A stretch of 64,000 nucleotides of DNA from Biomphalaria glabrata (lineage: Eukaryota; Mollusca; Gastropoda; Planorbidae): assembly GCF_947242115.1 (NCBI RefSeq), contig NC_074715.1:50927080-50991079 (forward strand), given 5' to 3'. Under the pieces are notes generated by a model. The model was not told where the DNA came from. It did not search any database and saw only the letters and a list, made by a program, of their open reading frames with translations. The translations under genes were made by a program, and so were the position numbers. Shown here in pieces: positions 31,433 through 45,200 of this stretch (positions are counted from its first letter, which is position 1; each line of letters starts with the position of its first letter).

Positions 31433-34400
31433 CATTAGCAGTTATTGCTTTCGTATCTGAGTTTGGTTTGAACTTGCATCTAGAATCTAGGGAGACCAAA
31501 ATTTAAAAAAAAAAAGAAAGCTTTATTATTGAAAAAAAAAAAACAATTAATTTTGAAACTAAATTAAAATTCTACAACTACAAATTTTTTTTAATAGCTT
31601 TTATATAGTGCTACTTTCATGCTTATAGCATGCTCAGCGCTATGGTCCAATCTCAATCGTGGACCAATGGGGGAGGGGGTATCTGGGAGAAGGTTTTCTG
31701 TGCTGCCTTTAGAGGCTCAGTAAACACAACTCTGCTTAGGTCGGGTGTTGAGCCTCGAGCCCCATTCATAGGTAGCCAAGCCAAGTTCAAGCGTACTTAG
31801 CCTCTCGACCACGCTTTCCACAATGAACCATTGGACAAAGTGAGTTTGGAGAATTGTTGAAAAGAAATAAAGAGTAATTAAGTTAGAATGACAGACAAAC
31901 AATAACAAATTATGCAATTAGCTTTAACCACACTAATATACTAATAATGGCAATGTCTTTGATTCCGAATATACTAGCTCAGTGACAAATATGAATTTTG
32001 AGCATCAAACAAATAATTTGCAATAATGGTGGAACAAATGAAAACAGAAAACAAAAAAGTACAGTCGAAATTGCTAACAGAAATTGAAAAAGAGAAACCT
32101 GGTAAAAGAAACAAAACAAATAATGAAAGATAGTTGAAGAATACATGAGACTTATTAGAATTATTGCATTTCGAATAGAGAACAAGCACAATATACAAAA
32201 AATATTTAAAAAAATAAAGCTACATCTGTAAGATTTTTTTCCTTCTCTATCAAACAAAATTAATTAATTAATTGGTTAATTTTTTTTAATTGATCAATGT
32301 GTTTTTAGAAGCGATGAATAATTGTGCAAAGTTTCAACTTGATCCGAGAATGGGAAGTGGTCGAAATAACGTGAACAAAATTTGTAATAGGCAGACAAAG
32401 TGAGAGAATAAAGTTAGTAAAAATCATCCTTCAAAGTACTGTGGAAGGGTATGAAGAAAGGGTAGTCCAAAGAAAAGCTGACTGGACACTATGAAAGAAT
32501 GGACTGGCTTATTTCTAGACATTCTTCTAAGGATAGCTGCTGACAAGGAAGAAGTGGAGGGCTTTGTTCACAAGAGCCATCACAGCATCTCTACAATGCA
32601 AGCCAAAAGACTGATAATGATGAAGAAATAGAAGAGACAGATAATGGTTTAGTTGTACTATAGTGCACTGTCAGGGAATGGCCTCTGAAAAGGAGAGCTC
32701 TCACAACTGCATCGGGACACACTTTTGAGACACAAAGCAAAGCCCTTGTGAAAGACAGTCGCAGAGGACATAAACTTAAATAGACCCTGGCGGACAATGG
32801 CTTTGTCTGCATCAGATGTGGAAAATATCAGGTTGCAACTGGGTTGAACTCATCCTTAATCTTTGGAATCAAAGATATTGTCATGATTGTTAGTACACTA
32901 TCAAATAATTAAACAGCTTATGAAACATCTCTCAATTACATCCACTTATGGAGGATTAGGCCTAAATGATTCTAACTATTAGCAAAGCCATGTGTACTAA
33001 ATGGCAATAGTGTTGAGCCTATTGCCACAACGAAATAATATACCTGATTGTGAGCACTTGCAAAAAGGTTCTGGACAACAGGATTCATACTGAATTGGCT
33101 TCTAGCTAGCTGCGGGACTGCTCCTTGACTACTCATCAAAGGACTGCTAGGGTTAAAATAAAGTATATCATCTATTTACACAATTGTTAATTGTGTCTGA
33201 GTGATAGGTAAAAAGAATAAATGAATTTTAAAGGATATGCAAGCATCAGTCACAATAGTTTTAAATTTTTTTATAGTTTGAAAAATGATTTCAGTCTGAA
33301 GCCGGCTAAGGTAATACTGATTTGGTTTGTATAATTGTTGTAGGTCATACAATGAATAAAACAAAATACAAATGAACTTAACGATGCCAATTTAAAAAAA
33401 AACAAACAAAGACACTTAGAAAAAAATAAACATTTTCTTTCTATGTGACTGCTTTAGAAAAAAATATATCACTGGATATTTTGATTACATTTTGAGATTT
33501 TAGAAACAGAAAAAAAAAGAAAATGGTAATTTTACTTAAAATAATTATGGCTTTTTTTCCCAAGTGCTTACGTTTTTTGGGACTAAATGTTAAAATGCAG
33601 TCTGTGTGAAGAACAAAAATCAAGATCTATCAATTTTTCTTCGAAGACTAAAATGACTGGAACTGACATATTCTTTAAAACATATTTTTTTTTTTAGTTT
33701 CACCATAAGGTGTTGTATGTTATATCATTTACTAATGGTTCTGCATTGTGTCTAATCTTTAGTACTCACTTATAAGGGTAGCCAGTGTTTGGGTAGTTGG
33801 CATTGCTGGGCATATACCCAAAGTTAGTTGGGGGACTCATTGCTGGTCTGAGGAAGAAACAGCATCATCTATAGCTCTATTTTATATTAAGAACTTTATG
33901 ATGCCATTATTATATCTCTTATCACAAAATCTGACAATTCTACTTCAACGACCATGGCTGTAGATATCTATTAATAACACAGTAAATAAATTTGCTTATA
34001 CAGCCAAATTGTTCATTTTAGGGAAAACAGGAGTAATTTTCCAGAAATCTCTAAATGGCATCTAATCAGCTCCATAAATCACTGTGAATGTCCTTTCCTT
34101 ATTTGTTATACATGTTTTGAATGTTCCTTCAGAATTGAAGATGTATACATTCTAGCACTAACATACCATACCACAGGACCAGGAAGATATTGCTAATGTG
34201 GTAAACCAGAAATGCCTCATCACTGTCAAGAGAAGTAGATAACAGTCTGGCTAAAGCTAGTAACATGAATAGATTGTTCTCTCTACTAACTAAAATCCAA
34301 GTCTATTATTAAGTAACTTTCCATGGTTCTGAGACCTGGGTGCTGTACAAAAGAGTAACTAACGTTTATCAAACACACCCAAAGGCGAGGTTTTTATGAA

Positions 34401-37400
34401 TGTCAATTTTTTATCAGGGCACCTTTCACAAGATGGAGGATCGCCATACACCAAAGGCAATCTTTTTCTGGTGAGCTTACAGAAGGGTGGCATAACAGAA
34501 GTGCTAGATGCCTTAACTGGCACATAACAGAATAAATGGCAGGAAAAGGCTTCCATAAGAGACAGCTGGAGAACTCTTACAATGGAATACACTTTTATGC
34601 TTTGTCTGCATTGGTATGTGACAAAATATGTAGGTCACAGCTGGCTGGAAGGCTATGTGAAATACCACATTCTTTCTTAATCTTCGGATGCCAAGTTAAA
34701 CCTTATTATAATTTTCCTTATGTAAGTGAACTGACAAAAGCTAATAAACAAAATTTGTAAAAAGAAAATAAAAATAGGTAAATATGTGCACTAAGAAAAT
34801 GTTTAAACTTAAAAGAAAACAACATTTGAACTCAATAACAATAACATAAAATTTAAATAGTAAATATTTATAACAATAAAACTAGGTCATTCTAAAAGAA
34901 ATATATATATATATAAACACAAGTATTGTAAATAAACCTTTTTATTATTCCTCATAAACAAGTTTGACATGACTGAATAAAAGAACTAGAAAACTAGGTT
35001 GGCAGTTAGTGGGGAAACTGTGGAGCTATTTAAAGTTTTTCTGGGGATTCATACCTGGTTAACATCATTGGCTGGGGGTAGATGCCAGGAGGCATGTTCC
35101 CTGGATTGCTATGCTGTTGCTGTAGATGCAATTGCTGTTGCAACTGTTGCTGTTGCATCTGCTGCTGTTGTTGCATCTGCTGCGGTGAAGAGAGGTGTTG
35201 TGGCATGTGCTGTGGCGGATGGGGGTGGTGGTGCTGCATCATATGGTGTTGGGGATACTGATTGTGCTGCGACTGAAGGTACTGGCTGTTGTGGAACACC
35301 TGCCCCTGTTGGAAGGACCTCAGCTGTGTTGGGGTGACTTGGTGAAGGTGTGAATTACTCGACAAATTCATCTACATGAAAAAAACAAACAAATATTTTA
35401 CAATTATCTATTTCTAAATGAATTACTGGCATATAGATTCTACATCAAACCATAAAGAAAACAATGATGTGTTTTACATTGATATATATTACATAGTGAA
35501 CTATAATTGGATTGTAAAAGGAAAAAAAAAGGACTAGACACAAGATGCTATTAACAGATTAATATATATTTAATATATTCTATGTAAGTAAATTTTAAAT
35601 TAATTTAAAAACAACATAGACATGTCTTAATATTTCTAAGATATAGTGAGGACAAAAAAGTTTATGGTAAATGTCTGGTGACAAATTATTGTTTTTCATC
35701 TGATCGGTATGAATAACTTAAAAAGTCATTGATGAATTGAAATTTAAATTTACAATTAAAAGTGATTTTAAATGTCTGATTAAAGAAAACATAAAATTGT
35801 CTACAGACTAATCTCTTACCAAATAAATAAAATTAAAGGGCAATAATGAGGTTAAAAATATTATTTTTGTTTGTAAAATGTTTTACATGTTTCGGATGTT
35901 CCTTCAGAGTTGAAGATAATTACTTCCTAGTCCAAACCTCCCGCAGGACGACGGGGGATGGGAGCGGGCAGGGTTTGAACCCTGGACCATCGATAAATCT
36001 GAACCACAGTCCAGCACGCAAACCGCACGACCAGGCAGCCATCCTCTGTTTAAACAGAGTAGGTTAAAAGAACAACAAGTTTGTATGTTTTTTTTACCAA
36101 AATATTCAGTCTACAATGCCCTTCGCGTGGCAAAACATGTGAGTCACAGGTGGGGCCACATAGCCATTTGAAATACTGCACAACTCATTAATCTTCGGAC
36201 TCAAAGGCAAGCCTTATATCTTCAGTCTATGTATTTCTTATGGTTTAAAAATAATATCTTAATATCGAACTTCAATATAAGGAGAAGAAAATAAAAACGT
36301 TTTCCTAAATCTCAAAAAGCTAAATGAAAACTTTTAGTAGTGAGGCATGCCAGTACAGACATAAACAATAAACATGATTGTAATGGAAGAGAACAGACAA
36401 CAAAAAATGTCTCTTAATAAAAAAAAAAAAAGGCTGTAATTGTTGCTTCTAAGACAAACAAATTATCTTATTTTTAAGCTGCTATTCTAATCTTCTCTTA
36501 GGTTTTTTGGTTTATAATTCATGCATCTTGGTTTTAACAAAGATTTTGTTTATCTGTATGAATCCAGTATGTAGACTTAGAATCAGAATTGACTTGTTAA
36601 AATCACATTAAAGCATAGCACAGCATTAGTGTGCAGCCTAGGACATAATCTCTTGGCTTCCTATCAGGAAGAGACATCAACTGATAAAAGATTGTTATCT
36701 CAAGCCTGTTTTTTTAGTACCAGTAATAAAAAAAAAAAAGTAAAGTTCCCCTTTCAGACCTTGTGGTCATCTGGTTCTGTGGCCCACGGTTAACGAGGGT
36801 GTCATGTAGCCAGCACAACAACTAACCACCTTAACTTTTCCTCAACTAATGTCAGGACCCATTACAGCTGGGTGGATTCAAAGGGGCCAGAAGATTCTGA
36901 AATAAAAAATCCCAGTCTTCACCAGGATTCGAACCCCAGAACCTGGTTCGGAAGCAAAGCACTCTACCGCTCAGCCACTGCGCCTCCGTACCAGTAGTAC
37001 TTACAGATAATTGACCAGATGACACAGCCTGGGGTGACTGGTTTTTGTTGGCATTTGCTGAAGAGTTTCCTTGAGCTCCTTGACTAGCCTGCCCTCTTTC
37101 TCTTCTGTAAAAGCACATGAATAACTTTTTGTTTGTCAACTCTAAAACATTTCTGAGCATTTTCTTCAAGTAAACAAAAAAAATGCTGTAAAAAACATAG
37201 AATGACTTCGCTGTATGACATTTATATTTCGTAAATGTTCTCCAATTTCTGATCACATTGCTACATCATCAAATGACTATCCATAAAATTCTTCCAATGG
37301 CAAGCCTCTCAAAGTCTCAGTCCAACTCCTGGCCTTCAGGAGTGGCTCAGATATTGGGGGTGGTGGAACGTAAAAATTGTACCAGAAAAAGGGCAAAGGC

Positions 37401-39223
37401 AAGTGTCTGTTGCCTGAACCAAAAAAGCTTCAGACAGGAAGGGCTTGTTAACCTTGGTTGGCTACCCACCTAAGAGAAGGCATCTCTTAATCCAAACCTA
37501 AGTTGCCTTGCGGCTAAACCCAAGCCCAAGAAAGGCTTGAAGATCAGTTAACCTTTAGGCAGCTAGCAGCACACTGTGCTAAATTCTGGCAGACCCTATG
37601 ACCCTACTGACCCCAAACTGTATTGGCTATTGCCTCTTTTGGACCCAACAGCTGAGTGGAGAGTAAGAACTGCAGTGTGGGTGGCATGGTTCTGACCATA
37701 GCCAATGGCCAGTCTCTCTTCTCGTCCTCCACAAGGTGAGACATAGATGAAGCGATTCAGAGCGGCAAATAGTTACTGACAAAATTCAAATGGACACTGT
37801 AAAAATATCTATACCAAAAAACATATTTTTAGAATACAGTTAATTTTAAGAATATAATATGGGGTTCATTGCCCTTTCTAAAGTCAAATATTTATCTCAC
37901 TAAACTATTACTCAGATTATAGCCTTTTACCGTTCAGTGTCTTTGCTTGATATCTGGTTCTGCTGGCCTCTCTGGGATGGGTTCCCTTGACTTTGTGAAG
38001 TCTGAGGCTTCTGCTGTTTCTGTGGCGGAACTAGAGATGTTTGTTTCTGAGAGCTCACTACAGCATGCTGTTTAGTGGTTTTGTACTGCGCCTGCTGCTG
38101 TTGTGACTTGTACTGTGATGAGAGCTGCTGCTGGGATTTGGTCGGAGTAGATGGCAGCTGCTTCTTTTGATCCTCATACTTGCGCTCAGGACAGTGTCTG
38201 GCAAGATGACCAATCCTTCCACACTTTCTGCAGCCTCTGACATTAATGGGTCGATTTTCCGACAGTAAATCAGTGTCAAAGAAGTAGTCCTAATGATAAA
38301 TTTGAAACAGTGGCTTTTACACTAGGAATCGGACTTGCAGTGGCATTATTTATATTGATTCAGAAACCATAAGTTATTTGCTTCATGATATAAAAATAAC
38401 AAGTTACTATAGAGGATTGAGCTACACAACTGAATGTCCTAATAGATGCCAAGATTTTTTATTCAGCATATGTCAAAATAAAGTTTCACTTTCAGACCTT
38501 GTGATCTGAGGAGGCAGATGATGCTACTCTGTCTTTTTCTAAGGTCACCCACTCAACAATCCCAACTTCAAAATTCTAGCTTTCCTCTGGATATGAACTC
38601 GACACAGAAGCCGACCATGGCCATAATGCCACACACTCATCATATGAGGACCTTCATATGGGTAAAAGACTTATGTAGGTGAAAATGGTTAGTATTTTTC
38701 CTGACATATAACACTTGGGGTATACACTTAGGTACACTGCAGAATACTGAAACAGGTGAACCTTTCTCAATTGTCACAAAGACCTTAAAGAAATACTTTA
38801 TTCATAAAAATACTTTTAATTTGTGTTGATTTTTGAATTGATAAAATAAGTTTGTAATTAGTTTTACTAAGTTTCTTTATAAGAATTACATCAATATTAG
38901 TCTGAACTTACTGATGGGTTTTGGTATTTATCAAAGATATCCATATTGTCATCAATAGGACTTCCATATAACATTCGTCCATTGATGAAAGTTTTGAATA
39001 TGAAATTCGTCACTAAAGTATAACAGAAAAAAAAAATGAATCAAAACATATATAAATTTTGACAATTTTTTTAAACAAATTTTTCCCATCAAAGATTAAC
39101 AAATTTCATTACACATATGGCTACAATGGGTTTAATTTTAACATTGATAAAAAGGTAAAAAAAACAACAACTCACTTTTTCTTGTCAAACCAGATCCAAG
39201 ATTATGGTTTAAATCAAAAGGAT
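31433..39223 (-). CDS. TUT4/7: TUT4/7 exons 20-27: second zinc knuckle and Gln-rich tail
   Basis: Exons 39223-39176, 39012-38912, 38289-37931, 37104-37005, 35371-35055, 33847-33770, 33146-33044 and 31486-31433, with the stop TAA at 31444-31442. DPFDLNHNLGSGLTRK is nearly identical to the vertebrate segment after the catalytic domain. A CCHC knuckle CRKCGRIGHLARHC follows. Vertebrate TUT4/7 usually have two knuckles here; only one is seen. The rest is disordered and rich in Gln, Ser, Pro and Asn. Exon 35371-35055 encodes His-rich (QHHHPHPPQH) and poly-Gln stretches from mixed CAG/CAA codons, a candidate length polymorphism. The stop lies 9 nt before a donor, so the 3' UTR is spliced. Confidence 0.85.
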
Positions 39224-42200
39224 CTGTAAAAAAAAAAAAAAAAAAAAAAAACCATCTTCATTAAAAGTTACACAATCACAATTATGAAAAGAAAGTAATT
39301 ATATTCTATCAGTCATTTTGACAATATAAAGATACTGTTCCATTCAAGGTGCACCATTTGTCATAATGCTTGGAATAAATTTGCTAAAACCTTTTCCCCA
39401 ACTAATGTCAGGACCCATTAGAGCTGGGTGGATTCAAAGGGGCCCGAAGATCCCGAAATTAAAAATCCCAGTCTTCACCAGGATTCGAACCCCAGAACCC
39501 GGTTCGGAAGCAAAGCGCTCTACCTACCCCTTTCACTTTGGAGACATCACTGATAGCTCTTCTTGCCCTTTACAGTATGCCATTAAAAATAATGATGTAA
39601 CAAAAACAGTTTGATTCATTGGAACTAGTGGATGGTATTATAAAATAGGTAGCATTATAGAAAGTTAATATACAGTCTTTGGTCATTTATATCAAACAAC
39701 TATAATCCAAGTGGGGACATAAGAGTCCTATCAAACACATTAATGTATCCCTATACATCACAAATCTCATGTTATTTAACAGTAACACCAACAAGAACAA
39801 TTACCAACCTTCAATAGCTAAACAAGAACCATTCCATAATTTTTCAAAGCGGGTCAGAGGGGCATACTGTCTAATACTAATGACTAGTTCCTTGTAGTTA
39901 AAATCTTCAACATAAAAGCGTAGGAATCCTATCCACAGTTCAGCTACAGAAGATTGATTTTTTCCTCTATGTGGCCAAAGTCTGTCCTGTGAGAGATAAA
40001 CATTTGCTACACATGACAAAAAGTTGTTGTTTTTAATTGAATAAGAAAATTATGCAAATTATTTTAATACCACCCCCACTAAAAAGCAAAAATAAAACAT
40101 TAAATAAACTTGCTTCAAATAGACATTTTGAAACCCTAATGGAGATTTTCACACTAAAATTTTAACACAGCAATCTGTTCCTTGCTTTAAATGTAGGCAG
40201 TTTGTAGCCAGTCAGTACTTGAAAGCAGGCAATCATGTTTTTAGTATTTTAGTATTTAAGGTATTAAGCTTTAGTTATTCAGAGGGAAGAGTTAAGTCAA
40301 TCAGCAGCACTGCTTCTTGTACTAGTCATTCATATATATATATTAATACATATGTATCTTTAGCTAATACTACTCATGAACTGTAGATAGTTATTCTACT
40401 ATTCATACTGTGGACATTGTGATTATATTATGGTGTTAATAATTGTATCTTAATTGTAATAAGCTTGTATGTTTGTCTACAACAAAGAAGTATGTATATC
40501 ATTTAAAATGTTTGTCAGATGCCACTCTGTTCAAGTATAAATTATCCATCCTGACTTTAATAAAATCCTACATAAAACCAAAGTCCTGCAAATCCACCCA
40601 GTGACAAGGGTCAACAGTGCAGCTGAAATTATCTTATAGTTAAAATAATACACTGTGAAAATACAGGCAATCAAATATAATCAAAACAATGAATAATCCC
40701 CATGGACCTATCTTAGATACAACTAAACAAGTCAATATTTAATAATATTAATTAATAGTAAATAGGTTTTCTTTTGCATTACAAGGTACATGTTTTTATT
40801 TGAACTTACTAGCTGTGAGGCATCATCCATGAACCAAGCTTCACTGCCTTCAATTTCAAGTGATGGTTTTGTCCCTTCGTAAAGCTAGGAGATAAAGTGT
40901 TTCCTTTCTTCTTAATAGAGCTTAACGTTTATATTAATGATTCTCAACAAAAAAAAAGTGTTGTCACTTGAAATTAGCATGTATTATTTTCACTTAATTA
41001 ATCTATAAAGTATGGTTATACAATTTCATACAAATTACCTCTTGCAAGACAGGTATGAGTGGAGGCTTGACTTGCTGTAGATAATACAGCATCATAAGGA
41101 TGTAGGCATAGGACGACAGACTTCCACGTGAGGCATCTCCGATATCACAGACCTAAAGGATCACAACATCAGATCATTTTAATGTATGAAAATCACATGT
41201 GCTAGCAGTATAGGACAGAGAGGTAGTGCTCCGAAAGAAAAGTCAAGAAATGTCCTGATCATAATTTGTACATAAGTCTGGGTTCCCTTAAATGTATATG
41301 TAGTCATGAGGAAGGATTAGATGTGTTATTGTATTTTTGTCAGTCCATGTGCTGCAAATTTATAGCAGGTCTTCCTTAAACTCAGACACAAAAAGGTTAA
41401 ATGATGAAACACAAGTGTCAATGTAGAAAAGTTTGTCTATTAGACAAAAATATTAATATCCACTTAGACAAAGCTCATGAAAAAAAAAAAAAAAAAACAT
41501 GCCACAAAATGCAGCAGAACAATTTTTTGAAATGATTAAAGAACCACTTGACTTAGATTACTGCCAAAATCTGGATGCAATTTTTATTCTCTTCATCACC
41601 TTCTAGAAATTTCTTGCTGGTTGTTGATGTGGCATGCTCTTAAGATTGTCTTGAGTTTGAATCCCACCCACTGTCACACCCTGCCACCCTGCAGGAGGTT
41701 TGGTCTGAAACAACATCTGATACTGACAAATTAAATTGAGTCAGTTCTCAAGAGTTCTTGTTTTTTATTTTATCAGAATGTTTCAACCATGTGTAGCTTC
41801 TACAAGCACCCTAGTTCATGTTATCTTAAAGACTGTTCTACACTTATCTTACTGCTTTGTTTGTCTAAAATACACGAATATTCTGTTTTAATAGCCCAAG
41901 GGTTCAGATAGTCTACAAGGGTAAATTTTACTTAACTGAAATGTGAATATAAACATAAATTATATCTCAATTTTTAATTGGCAGATGAATTTTGTTTTTA
42001 AACCTTATTATTACACCATAAAACTCTGTTCTAATTTTATGTAGCAATTTTTTGCTACACTTGTCAAGGTTCAATTTTTTGTGTTAAAAAAAAAGAAATA
42101 GTCCTCACTATCTTCTTGGCTCTTTGACTCTACCCTAGCCAGTCTCTACAATTCCATAACAGACTTACCTTGGCAAACGTTTTAATTGTGTACCCCAACA

Positions 42201-45200
42201 CCTGAACTCTGGGATCAATTTGACTGTAGCAATATAATAGTTTTGTATTTTGCTGAGCCTGAAGACAAAAGGGAATCCCCATTAGGACAAAAGAAGTCAT
42301 AGGTTACAGATTTTTTAAAATAACTTTTGAAATCAATAGACATTTTAATCAATATTTAATAATAATATGCATAATTAACCACTGTCGAAAATGCAAATTA
42401 AAACTTTTTAATGACCATACCACAAGGTCTTCAAGGCTCACAAAAACCTTTCTGGGAAAAGTACCAGGAAAAGGGAGAATAGACAGACAGAGAAGAGATG
42501 GAAAGACAACAATTAAGATTGGATAGGCCTGTCTTCGAAAGAGTTTCTATTCAAGGCAAAAGACAAGACAGTGAACAAGATAACCTAAAGTAAAAAAAAG
42601 CAAGTGTTTTTTTTTATTTTATTTAAAAATAATTTCTGCACATGAAAAGTAAGCCTATAAGAATATACATTTAAAAGGATAGATATTAATACTTATCTAA
42701 ACAATTACTCACTAAAGTATTGTACAGGCTGATGTCCCCTTCAATTTCAATTTTTTTTACAGTAAATTTAACAATTGGCACTTTAGCTGTTGTAATGGCT
42801 TGTACAAATGCCAACTCAGGATGCTGTTTGAGTCGTCTGGCTAGTGTTTCTATAATCGCTACCTTGTCTAGTTTCTAAAAAATAAAGGTAAACAATAGGA
42901 TAATGTCTTAGAACTAATGTCATGATTCGTTTACCTATACCCCTTAACAGCATTATTGAATCAATTTTCTTCATTAAAAAAAAAAAAAGATTGATTTAGA
43001 GTATATACACATAGACAACAAAACCATGTTGTTAGATAATTTTTTTCCACAGAAAATTTTTTTTTACAATAGTTTTTATATTCTCAGTAAATTTGCGCTA
43101 CAAGTGCTGAAAAATTGCCAGGTAAAAAAAAAAGACTCACTGCAGGATTATTTTTCTTTGCAAATGTCATACAGATGTCTATGTCACTTTTATAGAAGCC
43201 GAATCCATTGCATGAAGAGCCAAACAGAGCTAGCTGTGCATCTGAAATTCAGTTCACTTACAATCAGCCGCATAATGATTCAACGTCATCATAACATTTA
43301 CAATAAAAAAATTAGATGTGACTCTACAGCTTAAGTTTCAAATTTATATAAGAATTTGAGATTATCTTAGCTTATAATTAACATATTATATTACCTTAGC
43401 TTATAACTAACAGACATTCATTCAAACAAGATAATTATATCCTATGACTCAACCTACATTAATTTTTAATACCGGTACTGAACATTCTTTGCTGCCCTAA
43501 AAAATTTTGGGTAATTAACTTCTTTTTTTCTCTTTTTAGGGAAATGAAAAAAAAATTAAAGAAAATAATATGGACAACTTTTAAAAAAATAACAAAATTT
43601 GACTTGCTGAAAGAGATTTCATTATAATAATAATTGAGAGTAGCATAGTTTAGTACCTTCATACGCTGGTATGCGTTGAATAAATATTTCCAAGTTCTTG
43701 AGAATTAAATATCTTTCTGCCAAGCTTTCATCTGTCAAGCCCACTTCTGCTGTAAAAGACAGTGGGAATAAGATGCTGCTGCTAGAATAACGAAAATCCA
43801 ACTATGGCTGCCTGGTCATGCGGTTTGCACGCTGCACAGTCATTCAGATTTATCGATGGTCCAGGGTTCAAACCTTGCCCGCTCCCATCCCCTGTCATCC
43901 TACGGGAGGTTTGGACTAGGAAGTAATTATTTCAATTTTGAAGGAACATCCAAAACATGTAAAACATTTTACAAAACATGTCAGAAGTTTCCTAGAGTCA
44001 GCATATATTTGAATTAGGTTGATGGGAGGTGTTCTCAAAGTGGGTCATCACAAAAGATATCAAGATAAAGATACCCTCAAGACCTTCCTAAGGGAATGTG
44101 AAATCAACATCTGTGATGTGAAAGAAATAGTCAGCGATGACCCATGCAGCTCATGCTATGACCCAAAGCTGATAGCAAAGTAAAAATATAAACCCAAAAA
44201 GTCAGAGTTAATGTAATAAAAGCAGTAACAGGCCAAACCTAACAGTGCCTTAAATGTAAGTGGCTTTTCAAAGTGAAGATTAGACTACACAGCTATCTAA
44301 TCTGTGTGTTCATAAGAAATGAGTTAGTGTTAATCTTCGACAGTGAAGAAAAAGGTTCAGCAGAAGTATAACCCACAAGTTTCATCAGAAGTATAGCCCA
44401 GCAGAAATATAGCAGTCTTAGAGAGAGATTATAAGATGTATGTAGATGTTTTATATAAATCCTATTCTCAAACAAATCCAAAAATAACATATACATCTAA
44501 AAAAATATAGTGTTGTTTTATAGATATACATAATAAAAATGAAATAAAATAAAACAACACCCAAAATAAAAACTAATAACAAAAAAAACTTGGATATAGT
44601 TGGTTTTTTTTTTAAATGTATATATCATGTCCCATAAAAGCTTTAAAAAACAACAAAAAAAACAACAACAAGGGACTGACTTATTGTCAGATTACAAAAA
44701 AATTTACTTTAATAAGAAAATTGTATCAACTTACAAGGAACTCTGTTCAGTGTTTGAGTTAGGACTCTTACGTGTCGAGAGGTCAGTGCAGGTAATGGCA
44801 GTACTTCAGGCAATTCATCTTCAGGACAGTTGTTCTTCAGGTGACCCTCCTGCTCACAATACATACACACAAGAATGGGGCCCTGCAAAGGAAAATAAAT
44901 AAATCATATTTAGTTCTCATAAGAATTTCAAACTTGAAGCCAAGCTCAATAATAATCTCTATATTTGACTTAACCCATTAACATCAGTATGGTTCAATGC
45001 AGTATTTGGGGTTGATACAAGCACTAGATTATAATAAGAAGCACTGCCATTTTCTTTCATATTATCTATCTATATATATATATATATATTTACAAAGCTT
45101 ATATCAACTCACTGTCTGTGGTTAAAAGTTTGTACATGTTATTTCACCCACCCCCAATCTCTGATCAAGCTGAAATTTTGCACAATTATTTCTTTTACCT

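Noticed and set aside
34999-35337. 112-codon Ala/Val-rich plus-strand ORF
   Set aside because: It is the antisense of the Gln-rich TUT4/7 exon and has no independent support.
35846-36067. ORFs ending in CFTCFGCSFRVED (also at 12-317, 21946-22131 and 60170-60352)
   Set aside because: They are translations of SINE A copies on the minus orientation, not genes.
44735-44771. Nearer donor at 44771-44770 for TUT4/7 exon 12
   Set aside because: Its use puts the next exon out of frame and meets a stop after four codons. The donor at 44734 keeps the frame and conserved residues.
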